This document shows positions 18,664 to 27,283 of a stretch of DNA of 64,000 bases, piece after piece. Numbering within the stretch: the first letter of the stretch is position 1; each line of letters begins with the position of its first letter. Below the pieces are notes generated by a model. It was given only the letters and a program-made list of their open reading frames with translations. It was not told where the DNA came from and searched no databases. Location: the NCBI RefSeq assembly GCF_007829835.1, contig NZ_VIWP01000002.1, positions 930,001 through 994,000 of the forward strand, in the 5' to 3' direction. The position numbers and the translations under genes were made by a program. The DNA is from Neorhizobium alkalisoli (lineage in GTDB: Bacteria; Pseudomonadota; Alphaproteobacteria; Rhizobiales; Rhizobiaceae).

Positions 18664-19395
18664 TTACTTGATGAGACCTATCCGCAATGCCTTGGCGACG
18701 GCCTGGGTACGGTTGACCGTATCCAGCTTGCGGGCGGCACGGTTGAGGTAGTGGTTGACCGTATGTTCGGAGAGACCGAGGATATCGGCGATCTCCGCAC
18801 TGGTCTTGCCGGCGGCAGTCCAGTTCAGGCAGTCGGTTTCGCGCTCCGTCAGCACATCGGTGGTCTTGACGTCCAGGGTGCGGATTTCCGCCAGCCGCTG
18901 GAAGACGTGGACGGAGAGATACATCAGCTCCATCATCTGCTGATGATCGAGAGGCTTGCCCGACCCGCCAAAGGCCACTGCGCCGCGAATGCCCGACGGC
19001 TCGTGAACGGGGAAGAAGCTGCCGCGATGAAGCCCGAACCGCACGAAGGTTTCGCGCACCGACGGATCGGCCCGCTCCGCCTGAGGGCTGTCGAGATCGA
19101 AGCTGTAAGGCAGGGTGGAATTGCGCAGGTGGCGGAGAGCCACGCTCGTCTGCATCAGGCCATGGCGGTCGAAGAGCGACATCAGCTCCGCGGGCCAATT
19201 GGTGATGATGGTATTTTCAGACAGTTCGCGCGAGGTGATCGGGGGGAGATTGAGAACCATGAAGTTGCGGCATCCATAGGTTTCCGCGATCTTCTTCATG
19301 AAGCGAATGACATCGAACTGCGTCTTCAGGTGGACGATTTCGCCAACGCTATCCTCGAAACTCTGGATTTCGGCGGCTTTTTCGGTCTTGGACAT
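18664..19395 (-). CDS. LuxR-family transcriptional regulator (solo, degenerate AHL domain)
   Basis: 243 residues. The C-terminal GerE-type HTH is complete (LTERETDCLNWTAAGKTSAEIADILGLSEHTVNHYL, about 179-214). The N-terminal part aligns with the autoinducer-binding domain, but by hand alignment the TraR positions W57, Y61, D70 and P71 read L, F, T and S here (NWPAELMSLFDRHGLMQTSV). Binding of a standard acyl-homoserine lactone is therefore doubtful. There is no luxI homologue in the window. Similar orphan regulators in rhizobia include the VisR type; I cannot assign it to one. Confidence 0.82.
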   Translation of the reverse strand: MSKTEKAAEIQSFEDSVGEIVHLKTQFDVIRFMKKIAETYGCRNFMVLNLPPITSRELSENTIITNWPAELMSLFDRHGLMQTSVALRHLRNSTLPYSFDLDSPQAERADPSVRETFVRFGLHRGSFFPVHEPSGIRGAVAFGGSGKPLDHQQMMELMYLSVHVFQRLAEIRTLDVKTTDVLTERETDCLNWTAAGKTSAEIADILGLSEHTVNHYLNRAARKLDTVNRTQAVAKALRIGLIK

Positions 19396-19748
19396 TTCGT
19401 GTTTCTTTGCTCCGGCCGGGTCATGCGAGATGCGCGAGGCGCTACGCGATTAGTCGTTCATCAGTCACTTGTGGCTCGCGCTCACGGCGATCATCCGGGC
19501 AAGAAACATGCCTGACCGCCATGCTGCATTTCGAACTTCCCGCGAATACAGGCCAGAACGCCCCGAATCCTTGCGAATTATCAATTGCCAATGATGATGA
19601 CATCTGATCGCATTTGCAAACCTTCTCGCATGGTTTTGCAGGGTTGTCAGAGAAAATTTGCAGCATGGCGCTTGCAAAGAAACAGGGGGTTGTGCATCCC
19701 TTTGACCGCAATTCCACCTCGCCGCACGCTGACGGCCGGAGCATTCTC
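19396..19748. promoter_or_regulatory. Divergent promoter region with phased TTTGCA repeats
   Basis: 353 bp between the LuxR-type gene (-) and the SMP-30 gene (+). It contains TTTGCAAA at 19613, TTTGCA at 19635 and 19657, and the inverse TTGCAAA at 19672. The first three are spaced exactly 22 bp, two helical turns. They lie 70-136 bp before the SMP-30 start, where an activator or repressor could bind. A candidate operator array only. Confidence 0.45.
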
Positions 19749-20630
19749 ATGACGCCTATCCATGATTTCAAAGGAAAAATCCTCTCGTCCGCACCGTGCG
19801 AGCTGGGCGAAGGCCCCAGTTTCGACGGCGAGACGAACACGCTCTGGTGGTTCAGCATCATCGAAAAGCAGTTGCATGAGCTCGATCTCAACAGCGGCAC
19901 CGAAACGGTTCATGACCTGCCTGTCATGGCGAGCGTGATTGCCGAGATTGATTCTGCGCGGCAGTTGCTGGCATCGGACCAGGGCATTTTCATTCGTGAC
20001 CGCGCCACCGGCGACCTCACCCATCATTGCGACATCGAGGCCGACAAGCTCGGCAACCGTTCGAACGACGGCCGGCTGCATCCATCCGGAGCGCTGTGGA
20101 TCGGGACGATGGGGCGGCGCGCCGAGACCGTTGCAGGCTCGATCTATCATGTCGCCGGCAAGACCGTGACGAAGCTGTTCGACGCGATCAGCATTCCGAA
20201 CGCCATCTGCTTCTCGCCGGATGGCGCATTCGGTTATTACGTCGACACCAAGGTCAATCACCTGATGCGCGTGGCGCTCGATCCGGCAACGGGCCTGCCG
20301 ACCGGTAAGCCGAGCCTGTTCGTTGACGGCAGCGGCAAGCCGGGTGGCATGGACGGCGCCATCTGCAGCGGCGACGGCACTGTGTGGAATGCGCGCTGGG
20401 GCGAAGGCGCCGTCGATCATTATGCGACCGATGGCAGCCTGATCGGCCGCTACCTGTTCCCCGCCACCCAGACCTCCTGCCCTGTCGTCCTTGGTGATGG
20501 CAGGCTGGCCGTGACCACCGCCTGGGAAGGTATGAGCGACGAACAACGCGCCGAGGACAAGCTGGCCGGTGCGCTTTTCGAGATCGCAGCCCCGGTCAAG
20601 ATGACGGCAACGCCCCGTTTCCGTCTCTGA
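19749..20630 (+). CDS. SMP-30/gluconolactonase/LRE family protein
   Basis: 293 residues from ATG at 19749, with GGAG 9 nt upstream; the longer reading from 19614 would run through the repeat array. A six-bladed beta-propeller lactonase: the metal-binding Glu is in CELGEGPSFDG (near residue 17), with further ligand segments NDGRLHPSGALWIGTM, NAICFSPDG and PGGMDGAICSGDGTVWNARWGEG. The family hydrolyses sugar lactones in sugar-acid catabolism; the sugar cannot be read from the sequence. No sugar dehydrogenase or transporter is adjacent. Confidence 0.87.
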   Translation: MTPIHDFKGKILSSAPCELGEGPSFDGETNTLWWFSIIEKQLHELDLNSGTETVHDLPVMASVIAEIDSARQLLASDQGIFIRDRATGDLTHHCDIEADKLGNRSNDGRLHPSGALWIGTMGRRAETVAGSIYHVAGKTVTKLFDAISIPNAICFSPDGAFGYYVDTKVNHLMRVALDPATGLPTGKPSLFVDGSGKPGGMDGAICSGDGTVWNARWGEGAVDHYATDGSLIGRYLFPATQTSCPVVLGDGRLAVTTAWEGMSDEQRAEDKLAGALFEIAAPVKMTATPRFRL

Positions 20631-20912
20631 CATCTATTTTCGGTGTTAAGACGCTGGGCGGAAAGGTGCTTTCCGCCCACGCGCACATGCAGACCCAAAC
20701 CGCGCAACTGCTTAAAAGTTCCTCAAATTTCGCCTAAAAAATCGGCAATTTTGATCGGAACCAACCATCCCCGCATAACATTCTCCTCCCGAACCCCAGT
20801 CGTGATCGACGTCCTAATCGGCGATGACATGACCGGGCTGACGGCAACAGCCGTCGTTCAAGGCTTGACGCCTGCGACAGCAGGCCCACTCAAAACCGAA
20901 GGTAGGATCGTT

Positions 20913-21500
20913 ATGAAAAAGACCCTTAGCTCCCTCGCAGCAGCAGCCGTTCTCATGGCGTCCACGGCAGCATTCGCACAGACCGCAGCGCCGGCCAGCC
21001 CGAGCGCACCGGCCACCAACAGCACGGCTCCGTCTTCTGACGCAACCGGCGGTGCAATGACCCCGGCAAAGCCGATGGCCTCCAGTGCCGATGCGGGCTC
21101 CTACATCACCCAGCAGTCGGAAACCCAGCTGAGCGCCAACGACTATATCGGCAAGTCGATCTACAACGCCAATAATGAAAGCATCGGCGATGTGAACGAC
21201 CTCCTGTTCGAACAGAATGGCGGCATTGTCGCTGCCGTGGTCGGTGTCGGCGGCTTCCTCGGTATCGGCGAGAAGGATGTGGCTCTGCCGATCGCCAAGA
21301 TCACCACGACCCAGGACGCCAAGAACAACGGCGAGCTTCGCCTGACCACGACCGAAACGGCGGATGCCCTGAAGTCGGCGCCTGAGTTCAAGACGCTTGC
21401 CGACAAGCAGGCAGCAACGGACGCCACGACAACGTCTTCGACCACACCGGCAACGACCGGCGCCGGAGCCACCAACCCGTCGACGGCTCCCACCAAGTAA
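20913..21500 (+). CDS. Secreted PRC-barrel domain protein
   Basis: 195 residues. A signal peptide (MKKTLSSLAAAAVLMASTAAFAQ) is followed by an Ala/Pro/Ser/Thr-rich linker, a PRC-barrel (YIGKSIYNANNESIGDVNDLLF to LPIAKITTT, about residues 73-133), and a Thr/Ala-rich tail. The 270 bp upstream can be read in frame but lack a start with a ribosome site; AGGATCG precedes the chosen ATG. Similar proteins are common and abundant in Rhizobiales periplasm; function unknown. Followed by a strong terminator. Confidence 0.85.
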   Translation: MKKTLSSLAAAAVLMASTAAFAQTAAPASPSAPATNSTAPSSDATGGAMTPAKPMASSADAGSYITQQSETQLSANDYIGKSIYNANNESIGDVNDLLFEQNGGIVAAVVGVGGFLGIGEKDVALPIAKITTTQDAKNNGELRLTTTETADALKSAPEFKTLADKQAATDATTTSSTTPATTGAGATNPSTAPTK

Positions 21501-21545
21501 GCTTGCCGAGCCTGGAGCGGGCCACGCTTCGGATTTAAGGAAAGA

Positions 21546-21573
21546 ACGGGCGGCATCTGCGGATGCCGCCCGT
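21546..21573. terminator. Strong intrinsic terminator, bidirectional
   Basis: A 12-bp perfect stem, ACGGGCGGCATC (21546-21557) with GATGCCGCCCGT (21562-21573), loop TGCG. TTCGTTTTC follows on plus and TCTTTCC on minus. It separates the converging PRC-barrel and flavin oxidoreductase genes. Confidence 0.88.
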
Positions 21574-21596
21574 TTCGTTTTCAGGCTTACCCGAGA

Positions 21597-23636
21597 TTAG
21601 AGCAGGGAACAGTAGCGCAGCGCATCGTAGATTGCGGCGTGGATGTTGCGACTTGCCACCGCATCACCGATGCGCAGCAGGTCGAAGGCGGCTTCCGGCT
21701 GCTTTGCCGGCAGCGGCGCGCGGCGGGCGATCAGAGCTGAATAGTCGACGGCACCAAGATTTTTCGAAAGCGGCTTGAGCTCAAGATAGAGTTCGTCATT
21801 CGCCATCGTGCCGTGTTCGACGACGACCTGCGACACCCGCCTCTCCTGAACGGCATCTTTTGCAAAATCGGAACCGAGGCTCGCAATCAGTGCATTGCCC
21901 TCACGGCGGACGGATTTCAGCCGCGTGTTGATGGTGACCCGCACGCCCTTTTCGGCAAAAGCTTTCGCATAAGGCACATGGTTCATGCCGCCCATTTCCG
22001 GTGCGAAGAAACGTTCGGGCGAGACAAATTCCAGCTCCTCACCCGTCGCGGCAATCACTTCTGCCGCGCTCATGCCGGGATGGCCGCCATTGTCGTCGTA
22101 GAGAAGAATGGGGCCGGAGGGTTTTGTCGCGCCGGCAAGGATATCCCAGCTGGAGGTCAAAAATTCCGTGCCGGCCTCGAGTTCCGGCGATTGCGGAATG
22201 CCGCCGGTGGCGATGACAACGAGATCTGGCGAAAGACAGAGGATATCGTCGGCGCCGGCATAGGTATCATAGCGGATCTCGACGCCGAGCCGGGCAAGTT
22301 CGGAAAGCCGCCAGTCGACAATGCCGATCATTTCCTTGCGGCGCGGGTTGCGGACGAGAAGGTTGACCTGACCGCCCGCCTCGCCGCTGGCTTCGAGAAC
22401 GGTGACGGAATGGCCACGTTCGGCGAGCACACGGGCGGCCTCCAGACCGGCCGGACCGGCACCGACGACAACCACCTTGCGTGCGACCGGTGCCTTTTCG
22501 ATCTGGTGCGGCATTTCTCTCTCGCGGCCTGTGGCGGCATTGTGGATACAGAGCGCCTCGCCGCCTTCGTAAATCCGGTCGAGACAGTAGGTGGCGCCGA
22601 CGCAGGGGCGGATACGGTCTTCCTCGCCGCGCGCAACTTTCCGCGCGATATGCGGATCGGCGATATGGGCGCGGGTCATGCCGACCATGTCGAGCTTGCC
22701 CTCGGCGATCGCATGGCGGGCGGTTGCGACATCGGCGATGCGGGCGGCATGAAAGACCGGGAATTTCGTGGCCTGGCGGACTTCGCCGGCAAAATCCAGA
22801 TGCGGCGAGGCCCGCATGCCCTGGATCGGGATAACGTCGTTCAGGTCGGCATCGCTATCGATATGGCCGCGGATGACGTTCAGGAAATCGATACCGCCGG
22901 AACCGACCAGACGGCGGGCGATCTCGATCCCCTCCTCGCGCGAAAGTCCCTGATCCCAGTTCTCGTCGGCGACCATGCGGATGCCGACGATGAAATCCTG
23001 CCCCACCGCCTTGCGCACCGCCTCGATCACCATGGTCGAAAAGCGCATGCGATTTTCCAGCGAGCCACCGAATTCATCGTCGCGGCGGTTGGTGGCTGGC
23101 GACCAGAACTGGTCCATCAGATGGCCATAAGCTTCGAATTCGATCCCGTCCAAGCCGGCCGCCTGCATGCGCTGGGCGGCTTCCGCATAGTCCTGGACGA
23201 TGCGCTCGATATCCCAGTCCTCGATCGTCTTCGGGAAGGCGCGGTGGGCCGGTTCGCGGATCGGCGACGGTGCCAGCACGGGAAGCCAGTCGCCCTTGTT
23301 CCAGCCGGTGCGGCGGCCAAGGTGGGTGAGCTGGATCATCACGGCGGTGCCGTGCTCATGACAGTCATCGGTGAGCTTTTTGAGCCACGGCACGATCTCG
23401 TCGCGATAGGCATGCAGGTTGCCGAAAGCGGGCGGGCTGTCATGCGAGACGATGGCCGAGCCGGCGGTCATGGTCAGCGCAATGCCGCCTTTGGCCTTTT
23501 CCAGATGGTAGAGCCGGTAACGGTCTTTCGGCATGCCGTCTTCGGAATAGGCCGGCTCATGCGCGGTCGACATGATCCTGTTTTTCAGGGTCAGATGCTT
23601 GAGTTGAAACGGCTGCAGCAACGGATCGTTCGACAT
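21597..23636 (-). CDS. StcD-like NADH:flavin oxidoreductase / dienoyl-CoA reductase family
   Basis: 679 residues. An FMN TIM-barrel of the Old Yellow Enzyme type (about 1-335) is fused to an Fe-S segment and a FAD/NAD(P)H domain (VVVVGAGPAGLEAARVLAERG, about 389-409). The architecture matches trimethylamine dehydrogenase and 2,4-dienoyl-CoA reductase; overall it most resembles the stachydrine/N-methylproline demethylase StcD group of rhizobia (inference from memory of the family). The Fe-S motif reads C345-x2-A348-x2-C351-x11-C363, so one usual Cys ligand is Ala. The start has no second in-frame competitor nearby. Confidence 0.82.
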   Translation of the reverse strand: MSNDPLLQPFQLKHLTLKNRIMSTAHEPAYSEDGMPKDRYRLYHLEKAKGGIALTMTAGSAIVSHDSPPAFGNLHAYRDEIVPWLKKLTDDCHEHGTAVMIQLTHLGRRTGWNKGDWLPVLAPSPIREPAHRAFPKTIEDWDIERIVQDYAEAAQRMQAAGLDGIEFEAYGHLMDQFWSPATNRRDDEFGGSLENRMRFSTMVIEAVRKAVGQDFIVGIRMVADENWDQGLSREEGIEIARRLVGSGGIDFLNVIRGHIDSDADLNDVIPIQGMRASPHLDFAGEVRQATKFPVFHAARIADVATARHAIAEGKLDMVGMTRAHIADPHIARKVARGEEDRIRPCVGATYCLDRIYEGGEALCIHNAATGREREMPHQIEKAPVARKVVVVGAGPAGLEAARVLAERGHSVTVLEASGEAGGQVNLLVRNPRRKEMIGIVDWRLSELARLGVEIRYDTYAGADDILCLSPDLVVIATGGIPQSPELEAGTEFLTSSWDILAGATKPSGPILLYDDNGGHPGMSAAEVIAATGEELEFVSPERFFAPEMGGMNHVPYAKAFAEKGVRVTINTRLKSVRREGNALIASLGSDFAKDAVQERRVSQVVVEHGTMANDELYLELKPLSKNLGAVDYSALIARRAPLPAKQPEAAFDLLRIGDAVASRNIHAAIYDALRYCSLL

Positions 23637-23807
23637 CGGCCTCTCGTCTCGGATGGGACTGTTTCAACGCGGCCGGGAGCAGCCACGACAGTCCATCATT
23701 GTGCAACGCGCAAGACAAGACGAGAACCAGATACGCCGCGGACTATCCGGCAAGCGGCGTGGACGGATATATCAAGGAGCAGGAATGGCTGCGGCGAAAG
23801 CCGGGGA

Positions 23808-25163
23808 TCAGGCGCGCTGCATCGACATGAAGTCGCGATACTGATCGCCGAGATATCGCATGGTCTTCGGGCCATCGGCAGGCTTGCCGTAATAATAGCC
23901 TTGCCCCATGCCGCAACCAAGCGCGGCCAGCATGTCGGACTCGGCCTTTTCCTCGATGCCTTCGGCAACGACGGCGAGATCGAGGCCATCGCACATGGCG
24001 ATGATCGCCTTGACGATATGTTCGGAGGCGCGGTCGCTGGTGATGCGGGAAACAAAGGCGCGGTCGATCTTGACCTTGTCGAAGGTGAAGTCACGCAAGC
24101 GTCCAAGGCTCGACTGGCCGGTGCCGAAGTCATCGAGCGAGATGCCGACGCCGGCATGCCTGAAATCGGCGATGATCCTTGCCGCGGTATCGGCCGAACT
24201 CATCACCGCCGTCTCGGTGATTTCCAGCTCGAGGCGACGCGGATCCAGCCCAACGCGCGACAGGGTGGAAAGGATATTGCGGGACGTGCCGGGATCCATC
24301 AGCTGTGCCGAGGACAGATTGAAGGACAGGAAGAGCTCGCGCGGCCAGGCAAGTGCCGCTTCCGCCGCCTTGCGCAGAAGCGTTTCGGAGAGCGCATCGA
24401 TGAAGCCGCGCTCTTCGGCAAGCGGCACGAACACGGATGGCGAGACGAAACCGAGATCCGGATCGTTCCAGCGCGCCAGCGCCTCGAAACCGGCAGGCGA
24501 GCCATCGGCAATATTGACGATCGGCTGGAAATGCACATCCACCGCATCATTGATGATCGCGTGGCGTAGCGCCTGTTCCACCTGCGTTGCGCGCTTCATC
24601 TCCTGCGCGATCTCGCGTGAATAGACGGTGATCTGACCACGCCCGCGGCGTTTGGAGCGGTAGAGCGCCGTTTCCGCACTCTTCAGCAATTCCTCGAAAT
24701 CCTCGCCGGCAAAGGGATAGATGGCAAAACCGAAGGAGGCCGAGAGACGGACATTGCGGTCGCCCAGATCGTAAGGGGCAGACAGGACGTCCTTCATCAT
24801 CTGGCCGAGGCGTTCGGCACCGATCCGCTCGAAAACCAGCGGCAGCACGAAGGCGAATTCGTCGCCATCGTGGCGAGTGACGGTGGCGCCATCCGGGATG
24901 CAGGCTTTCAGGCGATGAGCAACCTGGCAGAGAATTTCGTCGCCTGCCTCGGCGCCGAACAGATCGTTGATCGGCTTGAAACCGTCGAGATTGGCAATGC
25001 AGATCGTGAAGGGGGCAGGATCGGCGGCGCGCTCATTGGCCAGCAGCCGCACCTTGTCGCGCAAGCGATAGCGGTTTCCAAGACCCGTCAACGGGTCGCT
25101 GTAAGCCATGGCCTGCAGCTCATTCTGGCTGACAAGCGGCCACGGGTTTCCCGCCGACTTCAT
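23808..25163 (-). CDS. GGDEF-EAL cyclic-di-GMP enzyme
   Basis: 451 residues from ATG at 25163 (GTG at 25175 possible). GGDEF domain about 20-180 with the active loop read as RHDGDEF (first Gly replaced by Asp) and no RxxD inhibitory site before it. EAL domain about 195-445 with FEALARW, the SLDDFGTGQSSLGRL loop, KVKIDRAFV and VVAEGIEE, all key phosphodiesterase residues present. Most likely net c-di-GMP hydrolysis, with the GGDEF half possibly regulatory. No membrane segment. It lies 99 bp downstream of the PAS/receiver gene on the same strand. Confidence 0.88.
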   Translation of the reverse strand: MKSAGNPWPLVSQNELQAMAYSDPLTGLGNRYRLRDKVRLLANERAADPAPFTICIANLDGFKPINDLFGAEAGDEILCQVAHRLKACIPDGATVTRHDGDEFAFVLPLVFERIGAERLGQMMKDVLSAPYDLGDRNVRLSASFGFAIYPFAGEDFEELLKSAETALYRSKRRGRGQITVYSREIAQEMKRATQVEQALRHAIINDAVDVHFQPIVNIADGSPAGFEALARWNDPDLGFVSPSVFVPLAEERGFIDALSETLLRKAAEAALAWPRELFLSFNLSSAQLMDPGTSRNILSTLSRVGLDPRRLELEITETAVMSSADTAARIIADFRHAGVGISLDDFGTGQSSLGRLRDFTFDKVKIDRAFVSRITSDRASEHIVKAIIAMCDGLDLAVVAEGIEEKAESDMLAALGCGMGQGYYYGKPADGPKTMRYLGDQYRDFMSMQRA

Positions 25164-25262
25164 ACGCCATCCCACTTACGCTTATACGTTGCGCGAAGGA
25201 TGCTGGACAAAGATTAAGAAATCACCTTTGGCCGTTTTTCTATAGCGAAATTGACCGGCCAC

Positions 25263-26939
25263 TCAGGCGCGGTTGTTCCACTGGTCACGATCGGCATCTG
25301 CAACCAGGAACTTGCCAAATACGGCGTCGAGAGCCTCGGGGCTGATCGGCTTCAGGATGACATCGTTCATGCCGGAGGCAAAGCATTCCTCGCGGTCGCG
25401 GTCGAAGGCCTGGGCCATGACGCCGATGATCGGGACAGGAAGATCGTCGGCCGTCTCGATCGCGCGGATCGCGCGGGCCGCCTCGAAGCCGTTCTTTCTC
25501 GGAAGGGTGAGATCCATCAGCACCAGACGCGGGCGGTGTTCCTGCCAGAGCTGGACCGCCTCTTCCCCATCGACGGCGATCGCATAGCGATATCCGAAAC
25601 TTTCGAGGATCTGCGAGAAGACGATCTGGTTCACCTCGTTATCTTCGGCGACGATGATGTCGATCGTTTCGGCTTCGCCATCATCCGGCATGATCTGCCA
25701 GTCGTCTTCGGGAGATATACCGCCGAGCGACCGGGTCAGCTCGCGCGTGACGACGGATGCGAACCTCTCCTCGATCATCGACGGGTCGATCGAAACCAGC
25801 GACTTGCTGTGGACGGCAGCGATATCGAGGCAGGCGCCTTCCATTTCATGGTCGGTGACGATGAGATCCACCCTCACCTTGGCCTGGACGGCGATATCGA
25901 GGCACAAAGAAAGCTCCATCGGGTTCCGAACGACAGAACCTTCCAGGCGAAGCGCCGTCAGGATGCGCAGCGCATCGTCGCAGAACCGCGTGTCGGCGGA
26001 CACGACGAGAACCTGGGCGCCGGCAATATCGACGGGTTTCTGGCCAATCTCCTGCTGCCCGAAATCGTCACGCCGCAGGACGGCGGAATAGAGGTCGGGG
26101 TCACCAACCATGGGCACGAAGGCGCGGCCTTCGGCATCGAATTCCACGAGGTCGGAGATCTGCTGCATCGCCGTGACGAGGTAATAACGACCCGGCTTGC
26201 CGATGCGATATTTGTGGGCGACGATCACCATTTCCGAACCGTCGGCACGGGTCAGGCGCTCGGGAAGCTTTACCTCCTCGCCATCCTCGAGAACCTTGCG
26301 GTTGATCGCATCCAGCCGTTCTTCGAGAACCGGCGAGTGTATGTCGCTGCCATTCGTGCCGAGCAGCACTTCCGCCGGCAGATCGTGGAAACGGCAGGCG
26401 GCCTTGTTGACGGCGACGCGCGCCAGATTGCGGTCCTTGACCATGATCGGGAAAGGCAGGTTGTCGAGCACGTCTTCGGTGACCTGCACCCGCTCCATGT
26501 CGGCGCGCCATTGCTCCTCGCGCCTGCGCAGCTCGGTGACATCCTTGACGATGCAAATGCCGTAACCGGACGGCAGCCGGCGCCGGGCAAAGCTGATCCA
26601 GCGCTCGTCGGCAACATGCTCGACGGTCTCGGAACGCTCTTTCCAGAGAGTGGCGATCTGTTCTGCGACCCAGCCTTCGCGGTTGACGATGCGACGGGTG
26701 CCATTGGTTTCGAGAGAAAGACGGCCACCGCCATCGTAAAGGGCGCCCAGGAAATCGCGCAGCCGGGTTCCGGCCGCCAGATGGCTGCGCGGCACGGGAA
26801 GAAGGGTCAGCAGCTGCTGGCTTGCGAAGACGATCAGGTCATTCTTGTCATAAACGAGGAGTGCCCCCGAGATGCCCTCGGAGATGACTTCAAGCATGGC
26901 AGTCTGAATGTTCGCGTCCGCCGACGCCAAATCATTCAT
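25263..26939 (-). CDS. PAS-receiver protein without a histidine kinase domain
   Basis: 558 residues. Two PAS-like domains (about 12-140 and 150-270, the second with PFPIMVKDRNLARVAVNKAA) are followed by a weak receiver-like segment (about 310-400) and a clear C-terminal receiver (from about 426): acidic pocket AEDNEVN, phospho-acceptor D476 in VLMDLTLP, Lys K530 in VILKP. The conserved Thr/Ser before the A of the switch region is Met (IIGVMAQA). No HisKA box or HATPase motif, so it looks like the sensor and receiver ends of a hybrid kinase without the kinase. GGGGAG precedes the start. Confidence 0.82.
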   Translation of the reverse strand: MNDLASADANIQTAMLEVISEGISGALLVYDKNDLIVFASQQLLTLLPVPRSHLAAGTRLRDFLGALYDGGGRLSLETNGTRRIVNREGWVAEQIATLWKERSETVEHVADERWISFARRRLPSGYGICIVKDVTELRRREEQWRADMERVQVTEDVLDNLPFPIMVKDRNLARVAVNKAACRFHDLPAEVLLGTNGSDIHSPVLEERLDAINRKVLEDGEEVKLPERLTRADGSEMVIVAHKYRIGKPGRYYLVTAMQQISDLVEFDAEGRAFVPMVGDPDLYSAVLRRDDFGQQEIGQKPVDIAGAQVLVVSADTRFCDDALRILTALRLEGSVVRNPMELSLCLDIAVQAKVRVDLIVTDHEMEGACLDIAAVHSKSLVSIDPSMIEERFASVVTRELTRSLGGISPEDDWQIMPDDGEAETIDIIVAEDNEVNQIVFSQILESFGYRYAIAVDGEEAVQLWQEHRPRLVLMDLTLPRKNGFEAARAIRAIETADDLPVPIIGVMAQAFDRDREECFASGMNDVILKPISPEALDAVFGKFLVADADRDQWNNRA

Positions 26940-27283
26940 CGGATGAAACTCCCCGTATGCTTTAAGACACGGCCGGCAATCGGACTCTTCTCTGCCGACA
27001 GCCTGCCTTTCGGCGCTGAATCCTTGTCTTTCAATCAGGTCCGGTCGGAAACATGCTGGTCCAGTTCTAAGCGAGTGATCGAGCCTCGTTGTTTCAGCCT
27101 CCAGCCGGCCGGAACATCGATCACACGTTGGGAGAAGCCTCCCTTGGATTCATCCAATTCAACTTCCAACTAATTATCGGGTTTCTGTTAAAAGCCCATT
27201 AATGACGACCGCAATTGAAAGCCGGCTTTGGAAGAAGCGTCAGGCGGTCTTCCAATCGCGGCACGAATCCGGGAAAATGGGCC
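26940..27283. other. Divergent intergenic region, PAS-receiver gene / mutL
   Basis: 344 bp that must carry the promoters of both divergent genes. The A/T-rich stretch 27155-27205 (TTCCAACTAATTATCGGG and following) is the likeliest mutL promoter area. I see no SOS box, clear operator or small RNA. Confidence 0.4.

Noticed and set aside
21813..24569. A 918-codon open frame opposite the flavin oxidoreductase and GGDEF-EAL genes
   Set aside because: Shadow of two genes with clear catalytic motifs; no ribosome site or family match.
25251..27173. A 640-codon open frame opposite the PAS-receiver gene
   Set aside because: Shadow frame; the minus-strand reading has real PAS and receiver motifs.
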